Part shown: positions 9,647-18,875 of the stretch, piece by piece
Position numbering within the stretch: the first letter of the stretch is position 1
How the letters are laid out: every line of letters starts with the position of its first letter
Assembly: GCF_030518795.1 (NCBI RefSeq)
Contig: NZ_CP130427.1
Location: 3,224,001-3,288,000 of the forward strand
Source: Micromonospora sp. NBRC 110009
GTDB taxonomy: Bacteria > Actinomycetota > Actinomycetes > Mycobacteriales > Micromonosporaceae
Length of the DNA: 64,000 bases
Direction: 5' to 3'
Notes under the pieces: generated by a model
The model's input: only the letters and a program-made list of their open reading frames with translations
Told to the model about the DNA's origin: nothing
The model's database searches: none
Made by a program: the position numbers and the translations under genes

Positions 9647-10357
9647 ATGTCGACGGTTACCTGGATCACCGCGCGCGGACTCTTCGGCCGGCGCCGGTTC
9701 CTGCTGCTGCTCCCGCTGCCCGTGCTGCTGCTGGCGCTGGCCATCCTCTCCCGCTCGCTCGGCGTGGACCCGGGCCAGTGGGGCCCGCCGGTGCTGGTCG
9801 GCCTCGGGCTCGCCGTGGTGCTGCCGGTCGTCGCGCTGATCGTCGGCACCGGGGTGCTCGGCGCCGAGATCGATGACGGCACAGTGGTGCACATCCTCAC
9901 CAAGCCGCTGCCGCGCTGGCAGATCGTGCTGCCGAAGCTGGCGGTGGCCACCGGGGTCACCGCGGTCACCGTCGCCGTGCCGCTCTACGTCGCGGGCGTG
10001 CTCGCCGATTCGGTACGCCTCGGACTGGCCCTGGCCGCCGCGTCGGCGCTGGGCGCGCTGGCGTACTCGGCGCTGTTCCTGGCGCTGAGTCTGCTCACCC
10101 GCCGGCCGGTGCTGCTCGGCCTGGTCTACGTGCTGATCTGGGAGGGGCTGCTGGGCCGGTTCGTGGACGGCACCAAGGTGCTCTCCATTCAGCAGTGGGT
10201 GATCGCGCTGGCCGACCGAATGGCCCCCACCGACCTGCTCGCCACCACGGTCTCGGTTCCGGTCGCCGCCGTGCTCACCGGCCTCGTCGTGGTCGGCTTC
10301 ACGGTGCTCGCCGTCGACCGCCTCCGCTCCTTCAGCGTGGCCGGCGAAACGAGCTGA
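9647..10357 (+). CDS. ABC-2 type permease (second pair)
   Basis: Membrane subunit of 236 residues, three bases after the second ATPase. Hydrophobic segments are near residues 15-35 (LLLLPLPVLLLALAIL), 45-70, 100-122, 125-150, 152-165 and 205-225. ILTKPLPRWQIVLPKL is the conserved ABC-2 coupling loop. It lacks the extended N-terminus of the first permease. It is the last gene of the operon and is followed directly by the fold-back repeat cluster at 10363, which probably ends the transcript. Confidence 0.87.
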   Translation: MSTVTWITARGLFGRRRFLLLLPLPVLLLALAILSRSLGVDPGQWGPPVLVGLGLAVVLPVVALIVGTGVLGAEIDDGTVVHILTKPLPRWQIVLPKLAVATGVTAVTVAVPLYVAGVLADSVRLGLALAAASALGALAYSALFLALSLLTRRPVLLGLVYVLIWEGLLGRFVDGTKVLSIQQWVIALADRMAPTDLLATTVSVPVAAVLTGLVVVGFTVLAVDRLRSFSVAGETS

Positions 10358-10362
10358 CGGGT

Positions 10363-10499
10363 AAGGAGGGGGCCCCTGTTAACGCCTCCGGTAGAGGAAG
10401 GGACCCCTGTTAACACCGCGCACAGAGCCCCGCGGGGAAGCGCAGGTGTTAAGAAGGGGCCCCTGCTCTACGCCAGGCGTTAACAGGGGGCCCCTCCTT
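10363..10499. repeat. nested intergenic fold-back repeats (four units)
   Basis: Four copies of a unit of the form AAGGRGGGGCCCCTGTTAAC lie at 10363-10386, 10393-10417, 10445-10469 and 10476-10499. Units 1 and 4 are near-perfect inverted partners over 24 bp, and units 2 and 3 pair inside them, so the 137 bases fold into a nested double stem. The cluster sits between the converging ABC operon and valS. Related units occur at 60836-60915. Confidence 0.85.
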
Positions 10500-10504
10500 G
10501 CACC

Positions 10505-13069
10505 TCAGAAGGCGCAGGCGACGACGAGTTCGGGGGTGCGGTCGGGGAGCAGGTCGAGCTTGGCGATCCGGCCCGCCGCCCGCAGGTCGTCGGCGACCAG
10601 GGTGAGCTGGTCGAGCAGGGCGGCCGGGCCGAGCGCCTCGGCCAGCGGCACCTCCGCCTTCATCGACAGCTTCCGCTCCGACTTGGCCCGACGCACCTGG
10701 CCCAGCGCGTCGGCCGCCAGCCGCAGCAGCTCCGGGTCGCCCGGCGCCTGCACGGCCCGGCCCACCTCGTAGGTGGTGGGCCACGGGGCGCGGTGCACCG
10801 AGCCGTACCGCCACCAGGACCAGACCTCCTCGGTGACGAACGGCAGCACCGGGGCGAAGAGCCGCAACTGCACCGACAGCGCGGTGGCCAGGGCCGCCCG
10901 GGCCGAGTCGGCCCCCGGCCCGGTGCCGTAGGCGCGCTCCTTCACCAGCTCGATGTAGTCGTCGCAGAACCGCCAGAAGAACGCCTCCGTCGCCATCAGC
11001 GCGGCCGTGTGGTCGTACCCGTCGAAGGCGGCGGTCGCCGTGGCCACCACACCGGAGAGCTCGGCGAGCATGGCGGCGTCCAGCGGCTCGGTCGCCGGGG
11101 CGCGCAACGCGTCGGCGGCGCCCAGCCCGAGGGCGAACTTCGACGCGTTGAGCAGCTTGGTGGCGAGCCGTCGCCCCACCTTGATCTGGGCTGGGTCGAA
11201 GGCCAGGTCCATGCCGGGCTTGCCGGTGGCCGCCCAGTACCGGACCGCGTCGGAGCCGTGCTGCTCCAGCAGCCCCATCGGGGTGACCACGTTCCCCTTG
11301 GACTTGGACATCTTCTTCCGGTCCGGGTCGAGGATCCAGCCGGAGAGCACGGCGTCCCGCCAGGGCAGCACGCCCTGCTCGAGGTGGGCCCGGACGACCG
11401 TGTCGAAGAGCCAGGTCCGGATGATCTCCTGCCCCTGCGGGCGCAGGTCCATCGGGAAGACCCGGCGGAACAGGTCCGGGTCGGTCTCCCAACCGCCGAC
11501 GATCTGCGGGGTCAACGACGAGGTGGCCCAGGTGTCCAGCACGTCCGGGTCGCCGGCGAAGCCGCCCGGCGCCCCGCGCTGCGCCTCCTCGTAGCCCGGC
11601 GGCGGGTCGCTGGACGGGTCGACCGGCAGCAGCGACTCGTCCGGTGTGAGAGGCTGGGACCAGTCCGGCTCGCCAGCGTCGTCGAGCCGGTACCACACCG
11701 GCACCGGCACGCCGAAGAAGCGCTGCCGGCTGACCAGCCAGTCGCCGGTCAGGCCGCCCACCCAGTGCTCGTAGCGGTGCCGCATGTGCTCCGGCACCCA
11801 GCGCAGCTCCCGGCCCCGGGCCAGCAGCTCCTCGCGCAGGCCGAGGTCACGGCCGCCGTTGCGCAGGTACCACTGCCGGGTCGAGACGATCTCCAGCGGC
11901 CGGTCGCCGCGTTCGTAGAACTTCACCGGATGGGTGATCGGGCGCGGCTCGCCCACCAGGTCGCCGGCGTCGGAGAGCAGCTCCACGATGGTCCGCCGGG
12001 CGCCGTTCACGGTCTGCCCGGCCAGCGCCGCGTAGGGCTCGGCGGGCACGCCGGCCGGCGGCTCGGGCAGCAGCCGCCCGTCCCGGCCGATCACCACCCG
12101 GGTGTCCAGCTGCAGCTCCCGCCACCAGGTCACGTCGGCCAGGTCACCGAACGTGCAGACCATCGCGATGCCCGTGCCCTTCGCCGGGTCCGCCAGCGGA
12201 TGCGCGCGGACCGGCACCTCGACCCCGAAGAGCGGGGTACGCACGAAGCCGCCGACCAGGTCCGCGTACCGCTCGTCGTCGGGGTGACAGACCAGCGCCA
12301 CGCAGGCCGGCAGCAGCTCCGGCCGGGTGGTGTCGATCAGCACCTCGCGGCCGCCCGGCCCGGCGAAGCGCAGTCGGTGGTAGGCCCCCGGCCGCTCCCG
12401 GTCCTCCAGTTCGGCCTGGGCCACCGCGGTGGCGAACCCGACGTCCCAGAGCGTCGGCGCCTCCGCCTGGTAGGCCTCGCCCCGGGCCAGGTTGCGCAGG
12501 AACGCCCGCTGGCTGGTCGCCCGGGCCACCCGCCCGATCGTGGTGTAGGTCAGGGACCAGTCCACGGAGAGACCGAGCCGCCGCCAGAGCGCCTCGAAGA
12601 TCTTCTCGTCGTCCACGGTGAGCAGCTCGCACAGCTCGATGAAGTTGCGCCGGGAGATCGGCAGCGGATCCTTCCGGGCCGCCTCGCTCACCGGCCCGGC
12701 CGGCGGCCGCCAGTCCGGGTCGTACGGCAGCGCCAGGTCGGGCCGCACGCCGTACACGTTCTGCACCCGCCGCTCGGTGGGCAGGCCGTTGTCGTCCCAG
12801 CCCATCGGGTAGAAGACGGTCCGGCCGCGCATCCGCTGGAACCGGGCCACCGTGTCGGTGTGCGTGTACGAGAAGACGTGCCCCATGTGCAGCTCGCCCG
12901 ATACGGTCGGCGGCGGGGTGTCGATCGCGTACACGTCGCCGCGCTCCTTGGCGCGGTCGAACGCGTACGTGCCCTCCTCCTGCCAGCGGCGCGCCCAGGT
13001 CTCCTCGATGCCGTCCAGGGTGGGACGCTCGGGGACGCCGGCGCGGGCCGACCTTGCCGTATCGGTCAT
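10505..13069 (-). CDS. valS: valyl-tRNA synthetase
   Basis: Class I aminoacyl-tRNA synthetase charging tRNA-Val, 854 residues. The HIGH-type motif is HMGH near residue 60 (TVSGELHMGHVFSY) and the KMSKS motif is KKMSKSKGN near residue 580; between them is the CP1 editing domain with DTRPELLPACVALVCHP. The C-terminal anticodon-binding region is followed by a short helical tail. ATG 13069 lies 6 nt after TACGAT, so the transcript is probably leaderless; the open frame continues 36 bases upstream but lacks better signals. Confidence 0.96.
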   Translation of the reverse strand: MTDTARSARAGVPERPTLDGIEETWARRWQEEGTYAFDRAKERGDVYAIDTPPPTVSGELHMGHVFSYTHTDTVARFQRMRGRTVFYPMGWDDNGLPTERRVQNVYGVRPDLALPYDPDWRPPAGPVSEAARKDPLPISRRNFIELCELLTVDDEKIFEALWRRLGLSVDWSLTYTTIGRVARATSQRAFLRNLARGEAYQAEAPTLWDVGFATAVAQAELEDRERPGAYHRLRFAGPGGREVLIDTTRPELLPACVALVCHPDDERYADLVGGFVRTPLFGVEVPVRAHPLADPAKGTGIAMVCTFGDLADVTWWRELQLDTRVVIGRDGRLLPEPPAGVPAEPYAALAGQTVNGARRTIVELLSDAGDLVGEPRPITHPVKFYERGDRPLEIVSTRQWYLRNGGRDLGLREELLARGRELRWVPEHMRHRYEHWVGGLTGDWLVSRQRFFGVPVPVWYRLDDAGEPDWSQPLTPDESLLPVDPSSDPPPGYEEAQRGAPGGFAGDPDVLDTWATSSLTPQIVGGWETDPDLFRRVFPMDLRPQGQEIIRTWLFDTVVRAHLEQGVLPWRDAVLSGWILDPDRKKMSKSKGNVVTPMGLLEQHGSDAVRYWAATGKPGMDLAFDPAQIKVGRRLATKLLNASKFALGLGAADALRAPATEPLDAAMLAELSGVVATATAAFDGYDHTAALMATEAFFWRFCDDYIELVKERAYGTGPGADSARAALATALSVQLRLFAPVLPFVTEEVWSWWRYGSVHRAPWPTTYEVGRAVQAPGDPELLRLAADALGQVRRAKSERKLSMKAEVPLAEALGPAALLDQLTLVADDLRAAGRIAKLDLLPDRTPELVVACAF

Positions 13070-13122
13070 CAGCCGATCGTAGGCACCCGGTGACGTGCCG
13101 ACCACGGGTTATGCCGTCGCGG

Positions 13123-15030
13123 TCAGATCAGCGAGTCGCGCCACTGCCGGCGCAGGTCGGCGTACCGGCCCCCGGCGGCGGCCAGTTCGGCCGGCGGGCC
13201 GTCCTCCACGATCCGGCCGCCGTCCAGCACCAGCACCCGGTCGGCGATCTCCACCGTGGAGAGCCGGTGCGCGATGACCACCGCGGTGCGGTCCCGCAGC
13301 ACGCTGCGCAGCGCCCGCTGCACCAGGCGCTCGGTGGGCACGTCCAGCGACGAGGTGGCCTCGTCCAGGATCAGCACCCGCGGATCGGCCAGGAAGGCCC
13401 GGGCGAACGCGACGAGCTGGCGCTGCCCGGCCGAGAGCCGGCCGCCGCGGCGGCGCACGTCGGTGGCGTACCCGTCGGGCAGCGCGGCGATGAAGTCGTG
13501 CGCGCCGATGGCTCGGGCGGCCGCCTCCACCGCCGCCTCGTCGGCGTCCGGGCGGCCGAACCGGATGTTTTCCGCCACCGAGCCGCTGAACAGGTGGTTC
13601 TCCTGGGTCACCAGCACCACCGCGCGGCGCAGTTCGGCGTCGGCCAGGTCCCGCAGGTCGACCCCGTCCAGGCTGACCGTGCCGGCGGCCGGGTCGTGGA
13701 ACCGGGCGAGCAGCTTGGCGATGGTGGACTTGCCGGCGCCGGTCGGCCCGATCAGCGCGACCGTCTGCCCGGCCGGCACGGTCAGCTCCAGCCCGGCCAG
13801 GATCGGCGCGTCCGGCCGGTAGCCGAAGGAGACCGACCGGAAGACCACGGTGCCCCGGCGCCGGACGGCGGGCAGCGGCACGGGCCGCGCCGGCTCGGCC
13901 ACCGCGGGCCGCTCGTCGAGCACTCCGGCCAGCTTCTCCAGCGCGGCGGTGGCCGACTGCAACGCGTTGTAGAACTGGCTCAGCTCCTCCATCGGCTCGA
14001 AGAAGCGGCGCAGGTAGAGCAGGAACGCGGCGAGCACCCCCACCTCGGTCCCGCCGTTCAGCACCCGGACGCCGCCGTAGGCCAGCACCACCGCGGCGGT
14101 CAGGTTGCCGATCAGCCGGATGCCGGGCGAGTAGACCGCGATCAGCCGGAAGGCGTCCAGGCTGGCCTGCCGGTAGTCGTCGTTCACCGCGGCGAAGATG
14201 CGCTGGTTGCGCGGCTCCCGCCGGTAGGCCTGCACCGCCCGGATGCCGCGCAACGACTCGACGAAGTGGACGATCACCAGGGCGACCGCCTCCCGGGTCC
14301 GCCGGTACGCCCCGGCGGACGCGCGGGCGAACCAGCGGGACAGCCAGAACAGGAACGGGAACGCGAGCAGGGTGACCGAGGCCAGCGGCAGGTCCAGCCA
14401 GAGCAGGATGCCCGCCACGGACAGCACCGACAGCGCGGCCATCACCAGCTTGTCGATCCCGCCGTCGACCAGCTCGGCGATCGAGTCGAGATCGCTGGTC
14501 AGCCGGGACACCATCCGGCCCGAGGTGTAGCGCTCGTGGAAACCCACGTCGAGGCGGAGGAAGTGCCCGTACACCCGGCGGCGCAGGTCGAGCAGGACGG
14601 CCTGGCCGATCCGGGCGGCGAGGGTGAGGAAGCCGCGCCGGGCCACGTACTCGGTGCCGGTGGCGACGGCGAAGGCGGCGGCGACGGCGACCAGCGGGCC
14701 GGGGTCGCCGGCCCGCAGCGGGGCGATGCCCCGGTCGATACCGAGCATGACCAGGTACGGGCCGGCCATGGCGGCGGCGTTCTGGACCAGCAGCAGCGCG
14801 ACCGCCACCCCGAGCCGACCCCGGTGCGGGCGCAGCAGCCGGCGGAGCAGCAGCCGGCTGCGGGCCCGGAGCCGGGCCACCGCCGCCGGGGTGGCGCCCT
14901 CGGCCCGGCTGCGGTCGGCGTCCGGGTCGGTGGCCCGCCCGCGCCACCGGGTCAGGTCGAGGTCGTCGCCGTCGGGGGCGCGGCGCGGCCGGGGGACGCG
15001 GGCCGGCCCGCCCGGAGCGGCGTCGGTCAC
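13123..15030 (-). CDS. ABC exporter half-transporter (active NBD subunit)
   Basis: Type IV ABC exporter half-transporter: a 6-helix membrane domain (about residues 60-370) then an ATPase domain, 635 residues. Walker A is GPTGAGKST, Walker B is VLILDEATSSLD with the catalytic Glu present, and the H-loop is IAHRLS. Its signature is LSAGQ rather than LSGGQ. GTG 15030 overlaps the upstream partner's stop by 4 nt. The partner has a non-catalytic Walker B, so the two form an asymmetric heterodimer with one weak ATP site. The substrate could be a drug, lipid or peptide; sequence does not decide. Confidence 0.9.
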   Translation of the reverse strand: MTDAAPGGPARVPRPRRAPDGDDLDLTRWRGRATDPDADRSRAEGATPAAVARLRARSRLLLRRLLRPHRGRLGVAVALLLVQNAAAMAGPYLVMLGIDRGIAPLRAGDPGPLVAVAAAFAVATGTEYVARRGFLTLAARIGQAVLLDLRRRVYGHFLRLDVGFHERYTSGRMVSRLTSDLDSIAELVDGGIDKLVMAALSVLSVAGILLWLDLPLASVTLLAFPFLFWLSRWFARASAGAYRRTREAVALVIVHFVESLRGIRAVQAYRREPRNQRIFAAVNDDYRQASLDAFRLIAVYSPGIRLIGNLTAAVVLAYGGVRVLNGGTEVGVLAAFLLYLRRFFEPMEELSQFYNALQSATAALEKLAGVLDERPAVAEPARPVPLPAVRRRGTVVFRSVSFGYRPDAPILAGLELTVPAGQTVALIGPTGAGKSTIAKLLARFHDPAAGTVSLDGVDLRDLADAELRRAVVLVTQENHLFSGSVAENIRFGRPDADEAAVEAAARAIGAHDFIAALPDGYATDVRRRGGRLSAGQRQLVAFARAFLADPRVLILDEATSSLDVPTERLVQRALRSVLRDRTAVVIAHRLSTVEIADRVLVLDGGRIVEDGPPAELAAAGGRYADLRRQWRDSLI

Positions 15031-16841
15031 GAGCGCACCAGGCCGGCGTCGTCGCGGCGCCGCTCCGGCTCGGCGGAGAGCACCGCCCGGTACGCCGGCA
15101 CCTCGGCCAGCAGCTCGGAGTGGGCGCCGACGGCGACGATCCGCCCGCCGTCGAGCAGCGCCACCCGGTCGGCGAGCGCCACCGTGGAGGGGCGGTGCAC
15201 CACCAGCAGCGCGGTGGTGTCCCGCAGCACCCGCCGCAGTGCCGCCTCCACCAGCGCCTCGGTGTGCACGTCGAGCGCGGAGAGCGGGTCGTCGAGGACG
15301 AGCAGCGCGGGCCGGCCGAGCACGGCCCGGGCCAGCGCCAGCCGTTGCCGCTGCCCGCCGGAGAGGGAGAGCCCCTGTTCGCCGACTCGGGTGGCCAGCC
15401 CCCACGGCAGCCCGTACGCGAACTCCGCCTGGGCCAGCGCGAGCGCGGCGCGGACCTCGTCCTCGCCGGCGTCGGGCCGGCCCAGGGTGAGGTTCTCCCA
15501 GACCGACATGGAGAAGAGGGTCGGCTCCTCGAACGCCACCCCGACCAGCCGGCGCAGCGACCCGAGCCGCAGCTCGCGCAGGTCGTGCCCGTCCAGGGTG
15601 ATCCGGCCGCCGGTGACGTCGTGCAGCCGGGGGACCAGCGAGAGCAGCGTGCTCTTGCCGCAGCCGGTCGCCCCGACCAGGGCCAGCGTCTCGCCCGGCT
15701 CGACGGTCAGCTCGACCTCGCGCAGCACCGGCGGGCCGGTCCCCGGGTAGCGGAAGCTCACCCGTTCGAAGCGCAGCCGGCCGCGGACCTCGGCGCGCCC
15801 CAGCACCCGGGCGTGCGGGGCGTCCACGATGGCCGGCCGGGTGTCGAGCAACTCCTGGATCCGGTCGGCGGCGGTGGCCGCCTCCTGGCCGTTGGCGATG
15901 ATCCAGCCGAGCGACTGCACCGGCCAGATCAGCATGAGCTGGAGGCTGACGAAGGCGACCAGTTCGCCGATGGTGAGCGCCCCGGCGGCCACCGCCGCCG
16001 CCCCGGCCACCAGCACCGTCCCGAGGGTGAGGTTGGGGACCAGGTCGAACAGGGCCGACGTGCGGGCCAGCAGCCGCGCCTTAACGATCCCGGTGTCGTG
16101 CAGGGCCCGCGCGCCGCCGGCGAACCGGGCGGCCAGCTCGGGCCCCCGCCCGTACGCCCGCATGGTGCGCAGCCCCTGCGCGGTCTCCTCGACCAGCGTG
16201 GCCACGTCGCCCTGCTGGTCCTGCATCCGCCGGGACGCGGCGTGGTAGTGCCGGGCGAACCGGCGGCTGATCAGGAACAACGGCACGGCGCTGGCGGCGA
16301 CCAGCAGGCCGAGCCAGGGGTGCAGCCGGATCAGCAGCACCACCACGGCAGCGTAGGTGACCAGGTTGAGCACCAGGAAGAGCAGGCCGAAGGAGAGGAA
16401 CCGCCGGATCACCGAGAGGTCGCTGGTGATCCGGGAGAGGAGCTGGCCGGACTGCCAGCGGTCGTGGCAGCCGGCCGGGAGGCGTTGCAGGTGGGCGTAG
16501 ATGTCGGCGCGGATCGCCGCCTCCATCCCGACCGAGGAGGAGGACTGGGTCCACCGGCGGATGAAGATCAGCGCCGCCTCGGCCAGGCCGAGCAGCAGGG
16601 CGAGGGCGCCGAGCCGGACCAGCCCGGCCACGTCGTGCCGGGCCACCGGCCCGTCCACCACCCGCTGCACCACCAGCGGCACGGCCAGGCTCGCCGCCGT
16701 GGCGGCCAGGGCGGCGAGCAGCAGCCAGGCGAACTCGGTCGCGTACGGGCGGAGGTAGGGACGCAGCCGCCAGAGGTTACGCAGCGGGTGGTACCGGGCT
16801 TCGTGACGCACCGCCGGGTGCCCGTCGCTCTGCGCACGCAC
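15027..16841 (-). CDS. ABC exporter half-transporter (degenerate-site NBD subunit)
   Basis: First gene of the heterodimeric exporter pair, 604 residues with the same membrane/ATPase layout. Walker A is GATGCGKST, the signature LSLSGGQRQR is canonical, but Walker B reads LLVLDDPLSALD: Asp replaces the catalytic Glu. The H-loop is VVHRPS. The changed Walker B and the partner's LSAGQ signature belong to the same composite ATP site, which fits a heterodimer with one degenerate site. GTG 16841 lies 6 nt after TACCGT, suggesting a leaderless start. Confidence 0.9.
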   Translation of the reverse strand: MRAQSDGHPAVRHEARYHPLRNLWRLRPYLRPYATEFAWLLLAALAATAASLAVPLVVQRVVDGPVARHDVAGLVRLGALALLLGLAEAALIFIRRWTQSSSSVGMEAAIRADIYAHLQRLPAGCHDRWQSGQLLSRITSDLSVIRRFLSFGLLFLVLNLVTYAAVVVLLIRLHPWLGLLVAASAVPLFLISRRFARHYHAASRRMQDQQGDVATLVEETAQGLRTMRAYGRGPELAARFAGGARALHDTGIVKARLLARTSALFDLVPNLTLGTVLVAGAAAVAAGALTIGELVAFVSLQLMLIWPVQSLGWIIANGQEAATAADRIQELLDTRPAIVDAPHARVLGRAEVRGRLRFERVSFRYPGTGPPVLREVELTVEPGETLALVGATGCGKSTLLSLVPRLHDVTGGRITLDGHDLRELRLGSLRRLVGVAFEEPTLFSMSVWENLTLGRPDAGEDEVRAALALAQAEFAYGLPWGLATRVGEQGLSLSGGQRQRLALARAVLGRPALLVLDDPLSALDVHTEALVEAALRRVLRDTTALLVVHRPSTVALADRVALLDGGRIVAVGAHSELLAEVPAYRAVLSAEPERRRDDAGLVRS

Positions 16842-16878
16842 TATCCGACGGTAGCGGCATTTGGGAGCGGTGCCGGTG

Positions 16879-17391
16879 TCAGCTTGCCGTCACCCGTCCC
16901 TCATGCCCGAGAAGCCACTTCTTCACGTCCAGCCCCCAGCGGTAGCCGCCGAGCGTGCCGTCGGTGCGCAGCACCCGGTGGCACGGCACGAAGAGGGCGG
17001 CCGCGTTGCGGGCGCAGGCCGCCGCGGCGGCACGTACCGCGGCGGGGCGGCCGGCCAACTCGGCGAACCCGGTGTAGGTGACCGGCTCGCCGGGCTTGAC
17101 GTGGCGCAGCACCTGCCAGGCGTGCGCCATGAAGTCGCCGCCGGTGTGCTGCGCGACCGGCACGGTGTCGATCGCGGTGAGGTCGCCCGCCAGGTACGCC
17201 CGGACGGCGGCGGTCACCGGGCCGAGGTCGGCCCGGTCCCGCAGTTCGCCGCGGAGCGTCGGGTGCATCAGCGGCACCAGGGCCGCCGGGTCGGCGGTGA
17301 AGCCGGCGGCGCGTACCGCCCCGTCGGGTCCGGTGAGGACGCTCAGCGGGCCGGCGGGGGTGTCGATGACGGTGCTGTCCAGTGTGGTCAT
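16879..17391 (-). CDS. ogt: methylated-DNA--[protein]-cysteine S-methyltransferase
   Basis: Suicide repair protein removing methyl groups from O6-methylguanine, 170 residues. The acceptor Cys is in FVPCHRVLRTDG near residue 142, preceded by the DNA-binding helix region (FAELAGRPAAVRAAAAAC) with a conserved Arg finger. ATG 17391 overlaps the stop of the upstream Ada-AlkA gene by 4 nt, forming an adaptive-response operon. Confidence 0.95.
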   Translation of the reverse strand: MTTLDSTVIDTPAGPLSVLTGPDGAVRAAGFTADPAALVPLMHPTLRGELRDRADLGPVTAAVRAYLAGDLTAIDTVPVAQHTGGDFMAHAWQVLRHVKPGEPVTYTGFAELAGRPAAVRAAAAACARNAAALFVPCHRVLRTDGTLGGYRWGLDVKKWLLGHEGRVTAS

Positions 17392-18875
17392 GCCGCTCTC
17401 CAGAGTCGGATCACCGCGTACGACCGCCAGGGACGCCAGCGGTCCGCGTACGCGTTCAGGGTCTTCGGGTCGTCGGGCAGGCCGAGCGCGGTGGCGCCCC
17501 GGCGTACGCCCAGGTCGGTGGGGAGGAGGACGTCCGGGTCGCCGAGGGCCCGCATGGCCACGTAGCCGGCGGTCCACGGCCCGATCCCGGGCAGCGCGAC
17601 GAGCCGCCGTACCGCCTCCTCGCGGTCCCCGCCCGGCTCCAGGTCGAGTGCTCCCTCGGCGACGGCCCGCGCCACCGCCCGCAACGTCTCCCGCCGCGCC
17701 CCCGGCATCCGAAACGCGCTGTCCGGCGCCGCCAGCACCGCCTCCGCCGCCGGAAACCCGCGGAGCTCCTGTTGATCAGGAAGTTGACCGCGGCTTTGGA
17801 GATCGACTTCGCCGTCAATCTCATGATCAGCGGGCTGGGTGGTGGTGGCCGTCAGCAGGTGGGTGAGGGTGGTGCGGGCGGAGGCCAGGGAGATCTGCTG
17901 GGTGGTGATGGCGCGGACGGCCATCTCGAAGCCGTCCACCGCGTGCGGGAGGCGGACGCCGGGTTCGGCGTCCACCGCCGGGGCCAGGGCGAGGTCGGCG
18001 GCCAGGACGGCGTCGATCGCGACCGGATCGGCGTCGAGGTCGAGCAGGCGGCGGCAGCGGGCCACCGCGGGTGCCAGGTCGCGCAGGTCGGCCAGGCGCA
18101 GCGTGGCGGCCACGTGCCCGTCGGCCGGGGTCAGCGACACCGTGCCGGGCCCGTGCGGCAGCCGCAAGCCCCGGTGGTACGTCCCGTCGCGTACCTCCTC
18201 GACGCCGGGCAGGGCCCGCAGGGCGAGGAAGTCCAGCAGCGCCGCCGCGTGCAACGGCGGCCGGTACGCCAGCCGCAGCGAGATGGTGCCCGCCCCGCCC
18301 GCCGCCGGCCGGCCGCCCCGGGTGATCCGCAGCTCGGACGGGGTGGTGGCGTACACCTCCCGGACGGTGTCGTTGAACTGCCGGACGCTGCCGAACCCGG
18401 CGGCGAAGGCGATCTCGGCCATGCCCAGCTCGGTGGTCTCGATGAGGATCCGGGCGGTCTGCGCCCGCTGCGCCCGGGCCAGCGCGAGCGGCCCCGCGCC
18501 CAGCTCGGCGTAGAGCATCCGGTGCAGGTGCCGCTCGGTGTAGCCGAGCCGGGCGGCCAGCCCCGGTACGCCGTCCCGGTCGACCACCCCGTCCGCGATC
18601 AGCCGCATCGCCCGCCCCACCACGTCCGCCCGCACGTCCCACTGCGGGGAGCCCGGGGCGGCGTCGGGGCGGCAGCGGCGACAGGCCCGCAGCCCGGCGC
18701 CCTGTGCGGCGGCAGCGGACGGGAAGAACCGGACGTTCTGCCGTTTCGGCGTCATCGCCGGGCAGGACGGCCGGCAGTAGATCCCGGTCGACGTCACGCC
18801 GGTGTAGAACCACCCGTCGAACCGCTGGTCGCGGCTGTCGACGGCCCGGTAGCACCGCTCGAAGTCCAACTCCAC
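17388..18875 (-). CDS. Ada-type regulator fused to AlkA DNA-3-methyladenine glycosylase
   Basis: A 495-residue fusion for alkylation damage. Residues 1-75 are the Ada zinc/methyl-acceptor domain (FYTGVTSTGIYCRPSCPA and CRRCRP), 80-180 an AraC-type helix-turn-helix (FAAGFGSVRQFNDTVREVY), and about 195-495 an AlkA glycosylase with helix-hairpin-helix and catalytic Asp (LPGIGPWTAGYVAMRALGD, LLPTDLG). Start GTG 18875 lies 7 nt after CAGTAT. Between TTLTHLLTA and FPAAEAVLA sits an in-frame segment of about 20 extra residues encoded by a palindromic repeat (17769-17834). Methylated Ada domain should activate this operon, including ogt. Confidence 0.92.
   Translation of the reverse strand: MELDFERCYRAVDSRDQRFDGWFYTGVTSTGIYCRPSCPAMTPKRQNVRFFPSAAAAQGAGLRACRRCRPDAAPGSPQWDVRADVVGRAMRLIADGVVDRDGVPGLAARLGYTERHLHRMLYAELGAGPLALARAQRAQTARILIETTELGMAEIAFAAGFGSVRQFNDTVREVYATTPSELRITRGGRPAAGGAGTISLRLAYRPPLHAAALLDFLALRALPGVEEVRDGTYHRGLRLPHGPGTVSLTPADGHVAATLRLADLRDLAPAVARCRRLLDLDADPVAIDAVLAADLALAPAVDAEPGVRLPHAVDGFEMAVRAITTQQISLASARTTLTHLLTATTTQPADHEIDGEVDLQSRGQLPDQQELRGFPAAEAVLAAPDSAFRMPGARRETLRAVARAVAEGALDLEPGGDREEAVRRLVALPGIGPWTAGYVAMRALGDPDVLLPTDLGVRRGATALGLPDDPKTLNAYADRWRPWRSYAVIRLWRAA
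17769..17834. repeat. palindromic repeat element inserted in frame inside the AlkA domain
   Basis: The arms at 17769-17789 and about 17814-17834 match at 16 of 21 positions as an inverted repeat, each centred on TGATCA. The middle GCGG...CGCC segment can extend the stem. In the coding direction it adds a polar stretch (EIDGEVDLQSRGQLPDQQEL) between two conserved AlkA blocks without breaking the frame. Elements with paired TTGATCA arms are ones I recall as common intergenic repeats in Micromonosporaceae (from memory, not searched). Confidence 0.65.
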
